Below are positions 1-10,303 of a DNA stretch of 57,939 bases, in pieces; positions within the stretch are counted from its first letter, which is position 1; every line of letters starts with the position of its first letter. Position numbers and translations under genes: made by a program. The notes beneath the pieces were generated by a model, which was not told the DNA's origin, ran no database searches, and saw only the letters and a list, made by a program, of their open reading frames with translations. The stretch comes from Limnothrix sp. RL_2_0 (GTDB lineage: Bacteria > Cyanobacteriota > Cyanobacteriia > Cyanobacteriales > MRBY01). The stretch spans positions 1 through 57,939 of the forward strand of contig JAAUPR010000011.1 of NCBI GenBank assembly GCA_012033055.1. Direction: 5' to 3'.

Positions 1-97
1 CCCCTTCCAAAGGGGGATTTAGGGGGATCCTCGATAGGTTTCGTAATCCACGAAAGATCCCTCCGCCTTCGGCACCTCCCTTTGAAAGGGAGGCAAG
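1..97. repeat. GC-rich hairpin repeat cluster, copy 1
   Basis: Bases 56-97 form a 42-base element that recurs at 1123-1164 with two mismatches. Its right half is a 9-bp hairpin (CCTCCCTTT, one G, AAAGGGAGG). Bases 1-30 carry a related arm with runs of C then G. Such sequences resemble the small palindromic, MITE-like repeats dispersed in cyanobacterial genomes. No transposase is seen, so the family and its mobility are unproven. Confidence 0.6.
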
Positions 98-129
98 TAG
101 ACCACTTGTGACTAAATCAAAATTCTTGG

Positions 130-1040
130 GTGATGGAAGAATTTGACGCTCAGAAACAGATAATTCAAAAGGCGATCGCCGATATTACAGCGGGACGCGA
201 TATCAATATTGGTGATGTCACGCAGATTGTTAATGTGCCGCAACCAGAACGGTTTATCCCGGAGGATATGCCTGCAAATTTGCCGACGAGTAACACCGTA
301 AAGTTTGTCGGGCGAGAAAAGAAACTGATCGAACTCCATGAGCTGCTGAAATCTCGTCAGGCGGTAATGGTGACGGCATTGGCGGGGATGGGCGGTGTCG
401 GTAAAACGGAATTGGCAACGCAATATGCATGGTTGTATTACCTCACGGAGGGCTATCCGGGCGGCATCTGTTGGGTGAGGGCAAGAAATGAGGATCTTGG
501 TCTACAGATTACGGGGTTTACGCGGGAAAAGTTTGGGCTAAAAATCCCTGATGACATCACTGATCCGGTGGCGCGGGTAAAGCATTGCTGGGATCGGTGG
601 CTAGCGGGAAATGTGCTGATCATTTTTGTTGCCACAGAATATGTCGATTTGTTGGCAGATGAAAATGAAGAAATTGTTTGGCTCTTTACAGGTTTGGCAA
701 GATTTTATGAAAATCAAACCCTCTATTTAGACACGGAGAATGGTACAAAAAATGTCTGGAGGTGACGAAAGAAAAATTTGGAGAAAGTCATCTCGGTGTG
801 GCAGGCAGTATGAACAACCTCGCCTCATTGTACGAATCCCAAGGGAAATATGCAGCAGCGGAACCCCTCTACAAAGAAGCCTTAAGCCTGTTTGAGTCAC
901 TTCTGGGGGCAGATCATCCGAGTACTGCTACTGTCCGAGAGAATTACAAGATTTTTCTTCAACAAAAAGCGTCTGCGGCTACACCTCCCAAGGAAGGACT
1001 ATTGAGCAAAGTTTGGAATATTTTAAAGACTGAGCTATGA
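130..1040 (+). pseudogene. Decayed NB-ARC/TPR (NLR-like) signalling ATPase
   Basis: The first reading frame (GTG at 130, ATG at 133, stop at 763-765) begins with a segment containing AGRDINIGDVTQ, common ahead of bacterial NLR-like ATPases. It then has a P-loop, GMGGVGKTE, near residues 85-93. After the region leading to Walker B (NVLIIF) the sequence jumps directly into the start of a TPR array (LARFYENQ). The middle and end of the NB-ARC domain and most TPR repeats are therefore missing. A frameshift near 735-745 then breaks the frame; the other frame reads WYKKCLEVTKEKFGES and continues into a kinesin-light-chain-type TPR (NNLASLYESQGKYAAAEPLY) up to 1040. Intact relatives are stress or phage-defence ATPases. 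This copy is almost certainly dead: large internal deletion plus frameshift. Confidence 0.8.
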
Positions 1041-1122
1041 CGAAATCAGACCAGAGGAAGAATTAGGGAGTCAGCATAAAGAGCCATCAGGGTGTGGGTG
1101 GATTGCGACGGTTATTGAGGAG

Positions 1123-1164
1123 GATCCCTCCGCCTTCGGCACCTCCCTTGGGAAGGGAGGCAAG
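1123..1164. repeat. GC-rich hairpin repeat, copy 2
   Basis: This is the second copy of the 42-base element at 56-97, in the same orientation, differing at two bases in the hairpin loop region. It lies just downstream of the NB-ARC/TPR remnant, so the two copies bracket the dead gene. It is followed by a G-rich stretch (1163-1190) that resembles the arm at 1-30. Confidence 0.6.
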
Positions 1165-1283
1165 GGGAAAGTTAGGGGGGTTGGGTTTGCCAGAGCTTGA
1201 ATATGCGGTCATAACTGCCACTGGCGATCACCGTAATTTTTGGACAACAAAAAGATAGCCAATTCCCCCGAAATTAATTCACA

Positions 1284-1400
1284 TTAATAGGGAGCATCTG
1301 CGGGGCCTTCATAACCACAGAGACCGAGACGCGGCGAATTGACAAAGGGAATCGGTTCACCATAATCGTCGTGGGGATGATTTTTGACATGGCGATCATT
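1284..1400 (-). pseudogene. Orphan 3' gene fragment (unknown family)
   Basis: Read on the minus strand, this stretch gives a protein-like tail: HVKNHPHDDYGEPIPF, then VNSPRLGLCGYEG and PADAPY before a stop at 1284-1286. The frame closes upstream with a stop at 1401-1403 and has no start codon. It looks like the last ~38 codons of a lost gene, lying directly downstream of ispF. The rest of the 1041-1410 gap holds only the repeat copy and no other recognisable gene. I do not recognise the family. Confidence 0.35.
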
Positions 1401-1410
1401 TTAATTTTGT

Positions 1411-1890
1411 TCAGTCTTTAATCAGCAACGCCACCGCATGGACACAAATTCCTTTTTGTTCGCCCATCGCATCAAGCTGTTCATTAGTAGTAGCTTTGAT
1501 TCCCACTTGATCGAGATCAAGATTTAACACATCCGCTAAACGCTGGGACATGGTAGCAATGTGGGGTTTTAATTTAGGACGCTCCGCCACGATTACCGAG
1601 TCTAAATTACCGATACGCCAGCCCCGTTCCTGCACCAAACCATACACCTGCTTCAGGAGTTCAATGCTATCTGCGCCTTTCCATTTGGGGTCTGTGGGGG
1701 GGAAATAATGGCCAATATCACCAAGACTTAATGCGCCGAGGAGGGCATCCATAATGGCGTGGGTTAAAACATCTGCATCGCTGTGACCGTCTAAACCGAG
1801 GTGGTGTTCGATGGGGATACCGCCCAAGATTAACGGTCTGCCTGCCACTAAACGGTGGACATCGTAACCATTACCAATACGAATATTCAT
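1411..1890 (-). CDS. ispF: 2-C-methyl-D-erythritol 2,4-cyclodiphosphate synthase
   Basis: IspF makes MEcPP from CDP-ME 2-phosphate in the plastid-type (MEP) isoprenoid pathway, supplying precursors for carotenoids, phytol and quinones. The start at 1890 gives [14 protein letters not shown], the normal N-terminus of the family, and a 159-residue protein of usual size; the frame stays open further upstream but that part is not IspF-like. The metal-binding DVH (residues 8-10), the GHSDADV motif and DIGHYFPP are all present. It is transcribed divergently from the gene beginning at 2027. Confidence 0.95.
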   Translation of the reverse strand: MNIRIGNGYDVHRLVAGRPLILGGIPIEHHLGLDGHSDADVLTHAIMDALLGALSLGDIGHYFPPTDPKWKGADSIELLKQVYGLVQERGWRIGNLDSVIVAERPKLKPHIATMSQRLADVLNLDLDQVGIKATTNEQLDAMGEQKGICVHAVALLIKD

Positions 1891-2026
1891 GGGCGCTGGG
1901 GGAGATGAACGGAGGCCATTGGTTAGGGTATCATATCTGTCTAATGGATTTGGCAGGTTTAGAGTTTCTAGAAGTTTTGCCCCCATTGCAACGGCGATCG
2001 CCCAATATTTGCTGATCTAAAGATTG

Positions 2027-3646
2027 ATGTACCAAAAAAATCGCTGTCTCCTAGGCAAGCCATTCTGGACAAAAAAAAGTATGGTGGCTCAACAACTTCT
2101 ACGTTGTCGAAACATTATGTTGTTCTGCGCCTTAATGGTGGGGAGCGGCGGCGGTTTATTGGTCGCAGAAGCGTTCTCGCCGAAATTACAGGTGGCGATC
2201 GCCCAACCCGTTGAGACAGCACCAACAGACAACAGTTTTTTGCAAGGATTGCTCCAGCTCAACCAAAATTTTCTTACCCTACAACCCCAGTTCCGACGCT
2301 TCCCCACCGAACTCGAAGCCCTAGACAAACAAACGAAGGCTTTCGATGCAGCGCTTTTTCAGGACTACAACGACAAAATCCAAAATCTCCAGCAGCAAAT
2401 CAGCACCCTTGAAACGCAGTTTGGCCAATTTACTGGAAAACAGCAGCAACTAGCCATCAAGGCAGAATTAGAAAAACTACAAATTATTGTCCAAAATCTG
2501 ATCAATATTTCCGAGCCATTTGTCGGCGGTTTCAATCCAGACAGTATTCGTCAGGTGCAGGAATTTTTGGACTTTTTTGATCGACTCGGTTTAACGGATA
2601 GCAGCTATGGTTTTTACGGCTCTGTCACCCAGACTGAACTGACAACTTATCTCAATCAACAACTCACCAATTTTTCAGCAACCCTCAAGCAACTTAACCA
2701 AATTGCTACCCAAGGGGCGATCGCCCCAGATTTGGCGACATCAATTAATTATCTCTACACCACCCTAAGTTTAGACAGTTCCTCTAGCAGCAATGTGCAG
2801 ACAACCATCGCGCAGCTCGAAGCAGAGAATGCCATCCTCGAAAAACGCATCGATAATACCCACCGTATTATTTTATTTTTGCCGCTGATTGTGATGTTGC
2901 CCACCACGGTGTTGGTGTTTATTCTGTTTTATTATTTCGGCAAAATCTTTCAGGATAAAGTTTCTCAACCGAGCAATTATCAATTTTCCCTCAACGATAT
3001 CTATGGCCTAGAAGACGAACTGTTTGCGAAGCTCAGCGAAAAATATGAACTTAAGCCGCGACTGATCCAGCGCCGTAATGATCCCTTTGCCCAGAAATTA
3101 ATTAGTTTTGCCAACACAACTTTAGAAAAGCCTCCAGCCACCGATGAACCGTCCCAGCCAGCTGCAATTCTAGATGACAGTGAGCTGACTAGTGATCCTG
3201 ATTTGGTGATGGATGGTGATTTTGGCGATGATGAAGATGACAGTTTTCCGGTAAATCTCCCTAATGTTTACGATGAGCTAGTGGATCAGTACAACAATGA
3301 TGCCAACCATTTTCAGCCGGAGGCGATCGCCCTTGCGATTTCTCACCAAGAAAGCTATCTCGACGACGAATCAGAATTCACCCCAATGTTGTTACTCAAC
3401 ACCGATGAAGCTGGAGACTACTGGGCAACAAAATACAAATCTTTGGACTATCTGATGCCGAGAGCAGATCTATCCGTGACCACCGAGAACTACGGCAACT
3501 TTAAAAATATTTTTATCTGCTACGGTTACCAGCCCGACACTGTACAAAAAGCCAAACTATTAAAGCCAGCGCGGGTCTCATCCACAGAAGAAACAGACAC
3601 TTGGGAACTCGTACAGCAGGGCATCGTGGTCTTGCACTGCATCTAA
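2027..3646 (+). CDS. Membrane-anchored coiled-coil protein of unknown function
   Basis: About 539 residues. A hydrophobic segment near residues 30-50 followed by an Ala-rich stretch resembles a signal anchor. Next comes a long Gln/Leu-rich helical region (about 70-280) with coiled-coil character, then one clear membrane helix (IILFLPLIVMLPTTVLVFILF region, about 282-303), and a cytosol-like acidic domain rich in Asp/Glu. No catalytic motif is visible. The start could be TTG 2024, ATG 2027 or ATG 2081; the last would put the signal segment nearer the N-terminus. I do not recognise a family; it is probably a cyanobacterium-specific envelope protein. Confidence 0.7.
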   Translation: MYQKNRCLLGKPFWTKKSMVAQQLLRCRNIMLFCALMVGSGGGLLVAEAFSPKLQVAIAQPVETAPTDNSFLQGLLQLNQNFLTLQPQFRRFPTELEALDKQTKAFDAALFQDYNDKIQNLQQQISTLETQFGQFTGKQQQLAIKAELEKLQIIVQNLINISEPFVGGFNPDSIRQVQEFLDFFDRLGLTDSSYGFYGSVTQTELTTYLNQQLTNFSATLKQLNQIATQGAIAPDLATSINYLYTTLSLDSSSSSNVQTTIAQLEAENAILEKRIDNTHRIILFLPLIVMLPTTVLVFILFYYFGKIFQDKVSQPSNYQFSLNDIYGLEDELFAKLSEKYELKPRLIQRRNDPFAQKLISFANTTLEKPPATDEPSQPAAILDDSELTSDPDLVMDGDFGDDEDDSFPVNLPNVYDELVDQYNNDANHFQPEAIALAISHQESYLDDESEFTPMLLLNTDEAGDYWATKYKSLDYLMPRADLSVTTENYGNFKNIFICYGYQPDTVQKAKLLKPARVSSTEETDTWELVQQGIVVLHCI

Positions 3647-3750
3647 AGATTTTGGGGTAAAAATCCCCTGTGGTACAAACCCAGAAAGTAGCTTAAAATA
3701 GCAGCAATTCTGACAATCACGATACGTCCAATGGGCTGAGGAGCAAACTG

Positions 3751-4281
3751 ATGAAGTCTTTCAACGCTGGGGTAAATAAATTGGCCGGGGTGGCGATCGC
3801 CGCAACCGTGATGACCGGAGCAACAATGATGTTGCAACAGCATAGTGCCCAAGCCCAAGCAGCCTACGGAAGCTACATCGGTATTGGAGGCACAATCGGG
3901 ATCTCCTCCGACGACAACGGCGACGGCCAACAGATTGGCGCAGTCATCACCACCCGCTACAAATTCCTCGAAGCCCCCCTCTCCCTCCGCGCCCAAGCCT
4001 TTATCGGTTCCGGCACAGCCATTGTCCCCACCGTTTCCTATGACATCCCTGTGTCTTGGCAAGCCGATGCCTATGTTGGCGCAGGAGTTTCCTTCGCCAG
4101 CGGTGAAACCCCTTCCCCCGTCGGTGACCAAACCAGCTTTGTGATTCAGCCCGGTATTGACTACGCTATCCCCAACGGCAACACTGTCGTATTCGGCAAT
4201 GCGGTAGTAGCATTTGATGCTTACGAAGAAGGCGGCGGCACAGCCCTTGCAGTACAAGGCGGCATGGGTCTTCGTTTCTAG
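3751..4281 (+). CDS. Small secreted outer-membrane beta-barrel-like protein
   Basis: 176 residues. The N-terminus is a classic signal peptide: basic start, hydrophobic core (LAGVAIAATVMTGATMML), then a signal-peptidase site around AQAQA near residue 36. The mature part is rich in Gly, Ser, Thr and alternating hydrophobic residues and ends in a C-terminal Phe (GMGLRF), the usual signal of an outer-membrane barrel. The mature length of about 140 residues would fit an 8-strand barrel. Its role is unknown. Confidence 0.7.
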   Translation: MKSFNAGVNKLAGVAIAATVMTGATMMLQQHSAQAQAAYGSYIGIGGTIGISSDDNGDGQQIGAVITTRYKFLEAPLSLRAQAFIGSGTAIVPTVSYDIPVSWQADAYVGAGVSFASGETPSPVGDQTSFVIQPGIDYAIPNGNTVVFGNAVVAFDAYEEGGGTALAVQGGMGLRF

Positions 4282-4336
4282 GCAAAAACGAGTACAATTG
4301 AACCGAAGACGGTGACAGAAAAGAGATACTAAACGT

Positions 4337-4813
4337 ATGAATAGTTGCGTATTAATGGCTCAGATCATGAGTGAACCTGAGCTGCGCTATACCCAAGACA
4401 ATACCCCCCTAGCCCAGATGCTCATTGAGTTTCCGCCGTTGCGGGATGGCGATCCACCCTGTCGTATTAAAGCGGTGGGCTGGGGTAACATCGGCACAGA
4501 ACTTCAGCAGACTTACCATGAAGGAGATCAGATTATTTTGGTGGGTCGTCTTGCGATGAATACCATTGATCGCCCAGAAGGCTTTAAGGAAAAGAAGGCG
4601 GAGTTTGTGATTTCTCAGATTCAGTCTACGGGCACGGCGATCGCCGCGACTGCTCCAGCAATGATGACAACAACTCGAGTGGCAGCCCCCAGCAATGTTG
4701 TACCTCTCAATTCTTCCTACCAAACGCCTGCTGAACCCGCGCCTAGTTACGCGCCTAGTTATGAGCCTCAGCCCAGCGCCCCCGAACCAAATCTTGATGA
4801 CATTCCTTTTTAA
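4337..4813 (+). CDS. ssb: Single-stranded DNA-binding protein
   Basis: A single OB-fold SSB of 158 residues. The OB domain (about 1-105) has the expected order: a VLMAQI beta strand, VGWGNIG and the VGRLAMNT strand. A Pro/Ser/Tyr-rich linker follows. The C-terminus LDDIPF is the acidic tip that docks replication and repair partners. It protects ssDNA during replication and repair. The mnmE start lies only 3 bases after its stop, so the two are probably co-transcribed. Confidence 0.9.
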   Translation: MNSCVLMAQIMSEPELRYTQDNTPLAQMLIEFPPLRDGDPPCRIKAVGWGNIGTELQQTYHEGDQIILVGRLAMNTIDRPEGFKEKKAEFVISQIQSTGTAIAATAPAMMTTTRVAAPSNVVPLNSSYQTPAEPAPSYAPSYEPQPSAPEPNLDDIPF

Positions 4814-4816
4814 GCT

Positions 4817-6187
4817 GTGAATTTAGGGGATACTATCGTGGCGATCGCCAGTGCGGTCGTCCCGAACCAAGGCAGCATTGGTATTGTCAGATTATCCGGG
4901 GTAGAGGCTGTGGCGATCGCCCGTCGTTTATTCCAGAGTCCGGGGCAGCAACAATGGGAAAGTCATCGCATTCTTTACGGCTATGTGCGTCATCCAAAGA
5001 CTAAAGCCACCATCGACGAAGCCTTATTACTATTGATGCTTGCACCGCGCTCTTTTACCGCTGAAGATGTGGTGGAATTCCATTGCCACGGCGGCATTAT
5101 GCCCGTCCAGCAGGTGTTGCAACTATGTTTAGAAAACGGCGCGAGGTTAGCGGAACCCGGTGAATTTAGCCTGCGGGCATTTCTCAACGGACGCATTGAT
5201 TTAACCCAAGCGGAGAGCGTCGCAGAGTTAGTCGGTGCAAAATCTCCCCAATCAGCTCAGGTTGCTTTAGCGGGAATTCAGGGCAGACTCGCCCAACCGA
5301 TTCATGATCTGCGATCGCAATGTTTAGATGTGTTGGCGGAAGTGGAGGCACGCATTGATTTTGAAGATGATTTACCGCCCCTCGATGAAGCGCAAGTTCA
5401 ACAAGATTTAGCACAGGTTTTAGCCGTAGTCGATCAACTTTTGCAGACATCAGATCGTGGGGAATTGCTGCGTACAGGTTTAAAAGTGGCCATTGTCGGT
5501 CGTCCTAACGTGGGGAAATCTAGCCTGCTCAATGCTTGGAGTCGCAGCGATCGCGCCATTGTGACGGACTTGCCGGGGACAACGCGGGATGTGGTGGAGT
5601 CTCAACTGATTGTGCAGGGAATTCCGGTGCAGGTGTTGGATACGGCGGGGATTCGTCAGACGGACGATACGGTAGAAAAAATTGGGGTTGGGCGATCGCT
5701 GCAAGCCTCTAAAGATGCCGACTTAGTTCTGTTTACCATCGATGCGGCGGCGGGTTGGACTGCGGCGGATCAAGCTATTTTTGAGCAAGTGCAAGATCGT
5801 CCGCTCATTTTAATTATTAACAAAACAGATCTCGGTAATTTACAACCCATCGAGATTCCAGACAGTATTACCCATGTGGTGAAAACCGTTGCAGCCGAAC
5901 AAAAAGGTATTGAGGAATTGGAGCAGGCGATCGCCGCCACTGTACAACAGGGGATAGTAGGAGCCGCAGATCTCGATTTTGCGATCAACCAACGACAAGC
6001 CGCTGCCCTCACCAGAGCCAAACAATCCCTCGAACAAGTGCGGGACACGATGGGGGAACAATTGCCCTTAGATTTCTGGACAATCGATCTCCGTACCGCC
6101 ATCCAAGCCCTCGGCGAAATTACCGGAGAAGGGGTCACCGAATCCGTTTTAGACCGAATTTTTAGTCGTTTTTGTATCGGTAAATAA
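4817..6187 (+). CDS. mnmE: tRNA uridine-5-carboxymethylaminomethyl modification GTPase MnmE
   Basis: MnmE works with MnmG to modify the wobble uridine of several tRNAs. The 456-residue protein has the N-terminal folate-binding domain (residues 1-120), a helical domain, and an inserted G domain with [10 protein letters not shown] (G1, about 229-238), DLPGTTRD (G2), DTAG (G3) and NKTD (G4). The C-terminal FCIGK carries the essential cysteine. The start is GTG at 4817, giving [12 protein letters not shown]; it lies immediately after ssb. Confidence 0.96.
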   Translation: MNLGDTIVAIASAVVPNQGSIGIVRLSGVEAVAIARRLFQSPGQQQWESHRILYGYVRHPKTKATIDEALLLLMLAPRSFTAEDVVEFHCHGGIMPVQQVLQLCLENGARLAEPGEFSLRAFLNGRIDLTQAESVAELVGAKSPQSAQVALAGIQGRLAQPIHDLRSQCLDVLAEVEARIDFEDDLPPLDEAQVQQDLAQVLAVVDQLLQTSDRGELLRTGLKVAIVGRPNVGKSSLLNAWSRSDRAIVTDLPGTTRDVVESQLIVQGIPVQVLDTAGIRQTDDTVEKIGVGRSLQASKDADLVLFTIDAAAGWTAADQAIFEQVQDRPLILIINKTDLGNLQPIEIPDSITHVVKTVAAEQKGIEELEQAIAATVQQGIVGAADLDFAINQRQAAALTRAKQSLEQVRDTMGEQLPLDFWTIDLRTAIQALGEITGEGVTESVLDRIFSRFCIGK

Positions 6188-6317
6188 CAATCCGTAATTG
6201 GTTCAATCTAAACTCAGCCTTTTCAAGAACTTAAACGTAAAATCAAGGCAGCAAAGGTTTAAAAACACGCATTCAAGGTTGCAATCATTCCTATTCCGCC
6301 CACAAAAGTAAAATGCA

Positions 6318-6947
6318 ATGCCACTGATTCTCTTCCTTTTATTGATTATTGTTTGCTTGCTATTTGTTCTGAGAAAATTACGGATTATTAACCGAGACCT
6401 GAAACTTAAAATCGCTGAAGATGTGCAATTTCTTCAACAAATCAGTCGGATTGATCCAGTAACACAGGTGATGGATCAACAGCAATTTTCCCACCTACTC
6501 AGTCAAGAATGGCAGCGGGCAAGGCGGAGTCAAAAACCTCTCGCGGTAATTGTGTGTGATGTGGATTATCTAGGTTTGTTTAATAGCACCCATGGTCAAT
6601 TAGCCGGGGATGAAGCGCTGTTTGCGATCGCCCAGACTTTAGACAGTACGGTAAAACGGGCTGGGGAATGTGTCGGTCGGTTGGGGGGTGATGAATTTTG
6701 GATTTTGTTGCCGAATATTAACCAAAACGATGCGGTTGACCTTGCAAAATTGCTCCAGAGTAAAATTCATGGGTTGGCGATCGCCCACGAAGCTTCACCC
6801 ATTTCTGAAATCATGACCGTCAGTATGGGGTTGAGTAGTATCCTCCCGACAGAAAGTCTATACTTGCAGGATTTTCAACGCGCTGTGGAATTAGCCTGTG
6901 CAGAGGCAAAAACAGAAGGTCGCGATCGCTGGTGTGTGACGGATTAG
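6318..6947 (+). CDS. Membrane-anchored GGDEF diguanylate cyclase
   Basis: 209 residues: one N-terminal membrane helix (residues 2-18), a short helical linker, then a GGDEF domain with the intact signature GGDEF at 123-127, so c-di-GMP synthesis is plausible. The metal-binding DVD (81-83) and the nucleotide-side FN are kept. The product-inhibition I-site, normally RxxD just upstream, reads RAGE, so feedback inhibition may be weak or lost. There is no PAS, GAF or receiver domain; input would have to come through the membrane helix or a partner. Confidence 0.88.
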   Translation: MPLILFLLLIIVCLLFVLRKLRIINRDLKLKIAEDVQFLQQISRIDPVTQVMDQQQFSHLLSQEWQRARRSQKPLAVIVCDVDYLGLFNSTHGQLAGDEALFAIAQTLDSTVKRAGECVGRLGGDEFWILLPNINQNDAVDLAKLLQSKIHGLAIAHEASPISEIMTVSMGLSSILPTESLYLQDFQRAVELACAEAKTEGRDRWCVTD

Positions 6948-6972
6948 AGGGATATTAAATATTGCTAAATTT

Positions 6973-9401
6973 CTAACTGGCGAGTAAAGCATCATAAATC
7001 GCCCAAATTCCCATGGCACGCAGATAGTGACAGGCTCGAAACGTGTCATTTGCAGTGATGGCTTCGGGGGTACGGAACTGTAAACCGTTGTCGTAAATCT
7101 GCGCGATCACAGCCTCCGTCATTTTAAAAGCCTCCTCCTTCATGCCGTTGCGAATCATAAAGGCGGCGATGCCAAAGTTAATGCCTGTCCACACTTCGAG
7201 GGGGTGGGTATCGTTTTCTTTTTCGGGGGAACCGTCGGGATTTACGCCATTTGCTGCGCCAAATTTACCATCGTGGAATTTCTCGAAACAGGCTGAATAA
7301 ATGGTTTGCAGCGTAGTCGCTGTGCGATCGCCGGGATTAACATCAGGCAAATTGAGCAACTGGGAATAATATTGCCCACAGAGCTGATCCGCCATCACTA
7401 CTTTAGAATCACTGCCCGTATCGAGGGTATAGTAGCTGCCATTCCAGAGGCTGTCTTGGTAGAGGGGACGGGATTGGTCGAGCCAAGTTTTGTAAGTGGC
7501 GATCGCTGATCGAATTCCTCCGCAGTGACTTGGTTTTGGTGTTCGGCGTAAATGCTGGTGTTACTTTTTAAAATTTCTGCGATGGCGATCGCCGCTTCTA
7601 ACGCTGCAATCCAGAGACCACCACAATAAGCACTAATACCTTTTAATTTCCAATCATCAAAAGTTTGATCCGGTGACCCACCATTTTCAGGGATGCCATC
7701 ACAATCAAGATCAAAAGTTTTCAAATAATCCAGCGCCTGCACCACACTGCCCCAACAGCTCCAGAGAAATTCCGTATCCTTAGCACCCGTCATCACAAAA
7801 TCGCGGTACACCTGCAACACAAAATCTGAACCCAGATCCTTCCACAAATTGCAATCCTGATAGGCGGTATAGTTCGTCGCTTGCCAAGGGTGTTCATTCG
7901 GTGCGCCGAGATCATGGGGAGTTGCCCCCGCCCGTTTACGAGCCGCCATAAAATTGTCGTAACCCATCAGATGGTCATAGCCAATCGCTCTTAGGGTGTC
8001 ATCACTGCTGGGAATGGCACGGGCAAAAGCTTCGAGGACAGATTTATCCAGTCGCGGCCACAGCATCGCCAAGGCAAAGGAGCCATACATTCGCACATCA
8101 AGACTTTCATACCAGCAATAATCTAAGCATTCCAACACCCCGAATTGCCCCACCGGATCATCTTCCGTTGCTGCTGTCCAAAGACTTCCCCCTTGGGTCA
8201 ATAAATACAGTTCATTAAACAGTGCCATTTTTAGGGAATTGGATAAATCCTCACGTTCTAAAACAGGTTTTTGCCATGCTTCGATACGTTCCCGCCAAAG
8301 ATCGCTGTGTTTCATCGCTGTGCGGATCATTGCCCATACGTTGCTGCCACTACGACCGAAAAAGTCTGTGTAACGCCGAAAATAGGTAACATCCTGTGCA
8401 AATTCCATCACTGGAAGATCCCATGCTAGGAAGAAGGGAATCTTTTTTGTTTTGCCGGGTCGCACTGTAAAACGGACGGCGATCGCCGCCGCAATCTGTT
8501 CACCGGGAGCAGCGGGGGTTTCATCCTCTACGTCAGGTAGCGAACCATTGCCCGCAAAATAATCCCACACGTCACGACCATCACCGACCGGATTCCAGCG
8601 ATTATGATAAAAAATTTCGAGGGTCGGATTAGTCACCGTCGCAAAACAAATTTGCCCTTCCCCCTCACTAAGATCTTCATGGGGACGGACGCGATTTAAC
8701 AAACAACCCACCCGATAACGATCCTGTACCCATTGATTCAGATTGCCCGTGCTATCCCCCCAGCGAGATTGATAGTCATAAACCGGGGAACCGTCGTCCC
8801 GCAATATCACTTCTGGCGCTTTGGTTGCCTTGGTGAACCAGCCCACCATATTTTGCCAAGTCATCATGATGCTGACGGTAATGGGCTTGTCGGTCGGGTT
8901 ATAGGCAGACCATTCAAATACGGCGATCGGGTAGCTGGTTTCTTGATAATTTTCGGCGACGATGGGCGAAAACTGCTCGCAAGTCAACTCCACATTAAAA
9001 ACATCTTTGTACTCGTACCAACTGCGGGGATAGAGGGCGGAATAGGTTCCTTTTTCGCTGGGATACCATTTCCAACTTTCTAAACTGCCATCGGTCGGGG
9101 CTTCTGTCGCCATGGCATAGGCTTGGGCTTCGCCGTCTTCGGTGTATTCGTACACGCTAAATTGGCAAGCGCCTGCATTCTGAAAAGTATGCTCCCCTGC
9201 GTCTAGATGCCACAGGTTAAAATCTCCGCGCGGCGATCGCCCGATACATCCCGCCCCAAAACCACCGACGGGCATTCCATGCCAAGGGCCATCATCGAGA
9301 TTACTGTCGTAGCGCACAGTATAAGCATTTTCCCAACCCAAACCAATGGGGCGTTGCCATGCACAATCAGGGATAACGGGGGGTTTTGGCAAGAGATTCA
9401 T
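6973..9401 (-). pseudogene. GH116 (GBA2-type) beta-glucosidase/glucosylceramidase, frameshifted
   Basis: The first frame (9401 to 7398) has the GH116 N-terminal domain (GMPVGGFGAGCIGRSPRGDF) and most of the catalytic (alpha/alpha)6 domain. It includes the nucleophile region FGVLECLDY near residue 420 and the acid/base region DQTFDDW near 578. Near 7507 the frame is lost next to a GCGATCGC site: the true continuation, AIATYKTWLDQSRPLYQ, lies in a second frame. That frame runs through MADQLCGQYYSQLL to the family C-terminus (LRAMGIWAIYDALLAS) at 6973. One missing base explains the break. Joined, the protein would be about 809 residues, normal for the family. Everything else is well conserved, so this is a very recent lesion or a sequencing error. 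The family hydrolyses beta-glucosides including glucosylceramides. Confidence 0.88.
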
Positions 9402-9595
9402 AGGGGGCGATCGCCGAGACGAAAATAATACAAATTTAGTCTATCGCTTCTGAAGCATCCATCGTCATCAGAGTACAGAGAGGTGGGCGGCGATCGCCGA
9501 GCATTTGAGCGAGAGCAAAAAACTGTATGCGATACAGCAGACAAAGCAAAAGACCCTTACGTTATAGTCAAAAAGAAGAGTCCCAAGGAGAAAAA

Positions 9596-10228
9596 ATGGC
9601 ACAAATTATTGACGATCTCAATTGGCGATACGCAACTAAAACTTTTGATCCAGAGAAGAAAGTTTCCAAAGAAGATTTAGAAATCCTACTGGAAGCATTA
9701 AGGTTGACACCTTCATCTTTTGGGTTACAGCCTTGGGGGTTTGTGGTAGTAGAAACACAGGAGATTTTAGATCAGTTAGTCCCAGTTTCTTGGAATCAAC
9801 AGCAAGTCGCTCAGGCATCGCAAACCTTTGTTTTGTGCCGAAAAGAGAGTGTAGATGAAGCCTATGTTGATAGTTATATTGCTGATCTCTGTCAAAAAAG
9901 AGGCATGAAAGTTGAAGATATGAGTGGCTTTTCTCAGGTGATCAAAAACTTTCTCTCGAAATATTCCGAAGAGTCTCTAATAAATTGGATGTCAGATCAG
10001 ATTTATATCGCTTTAGGTCAGTTGATAACTGTTGCGGCAACGATGAAAATTGATGCTTGTCCAATGGAAGGTTTTGATAGCGATGCATACGATAAAATTT
10101 TGGGGCTAAAAGAGAAAGGTTTGCGCTCAGTAGTTGTTTGTCCCGTTGGCTATCGCGCAAGTGATGATAAATACGCGACACTGACAAAAATTCGTTGGGA
10201 ATTAGACGATGTTGTGGTGAGAATTTAG
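9596..10228 (+). CDS. NfsB-like NAD(P)H-dependent nitroreductase
   Basis: 210 residues with nitroreductase fold features: an N-terminal RYATKTFDP motif for FMN phosphate binding, the LRLTPSSFGLQPW segment typical of NfsB/NfnB enzymes, and CPVGYRASDDKYA near the C-terminus. The ATG at 9596 is preferred over the open frame upstream because it has AAGGAG six bases before it and gives the standard N-terminus. Such FMN enzymes reduce nitroaromatics or quinones with NAD(P)H; the natural substrate cannot be told here. Confidence 0.88.
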   Translation: MAQIIDDLNWRYATKTFDPEKKVSKEDLEILLEALRLTPSSFGLQPWGFVVVETQEILDQLVPVSWNQQQVAQASQTFVLCRKESVDEAYVDSYIADLCQKRGMKVEDMSGFSQVIKNFLSKYSEESLINWMSDQIYIALGQLITVAATMKIDACPMEGFDSDAYDKILGLKEKGLRSVVVCPVGYRASDDKYATLTKIRWELDDVVVRI

Positions 10229-10303
10229 CTGCAATCAAGCGTCTTTTAGGTGGTCTTCATTTACATTTACTATTTTTCGTTTTGAAAATTTGCATTAGAC
10301 TAC

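Noticed and set aside
3643-4257. 204-codon minus-strand frame opposite the beta-barrel gene
   Set aside because: It mirrors the codons of the plus-strand gene, which has a clear signal peptide and barrel pattern.
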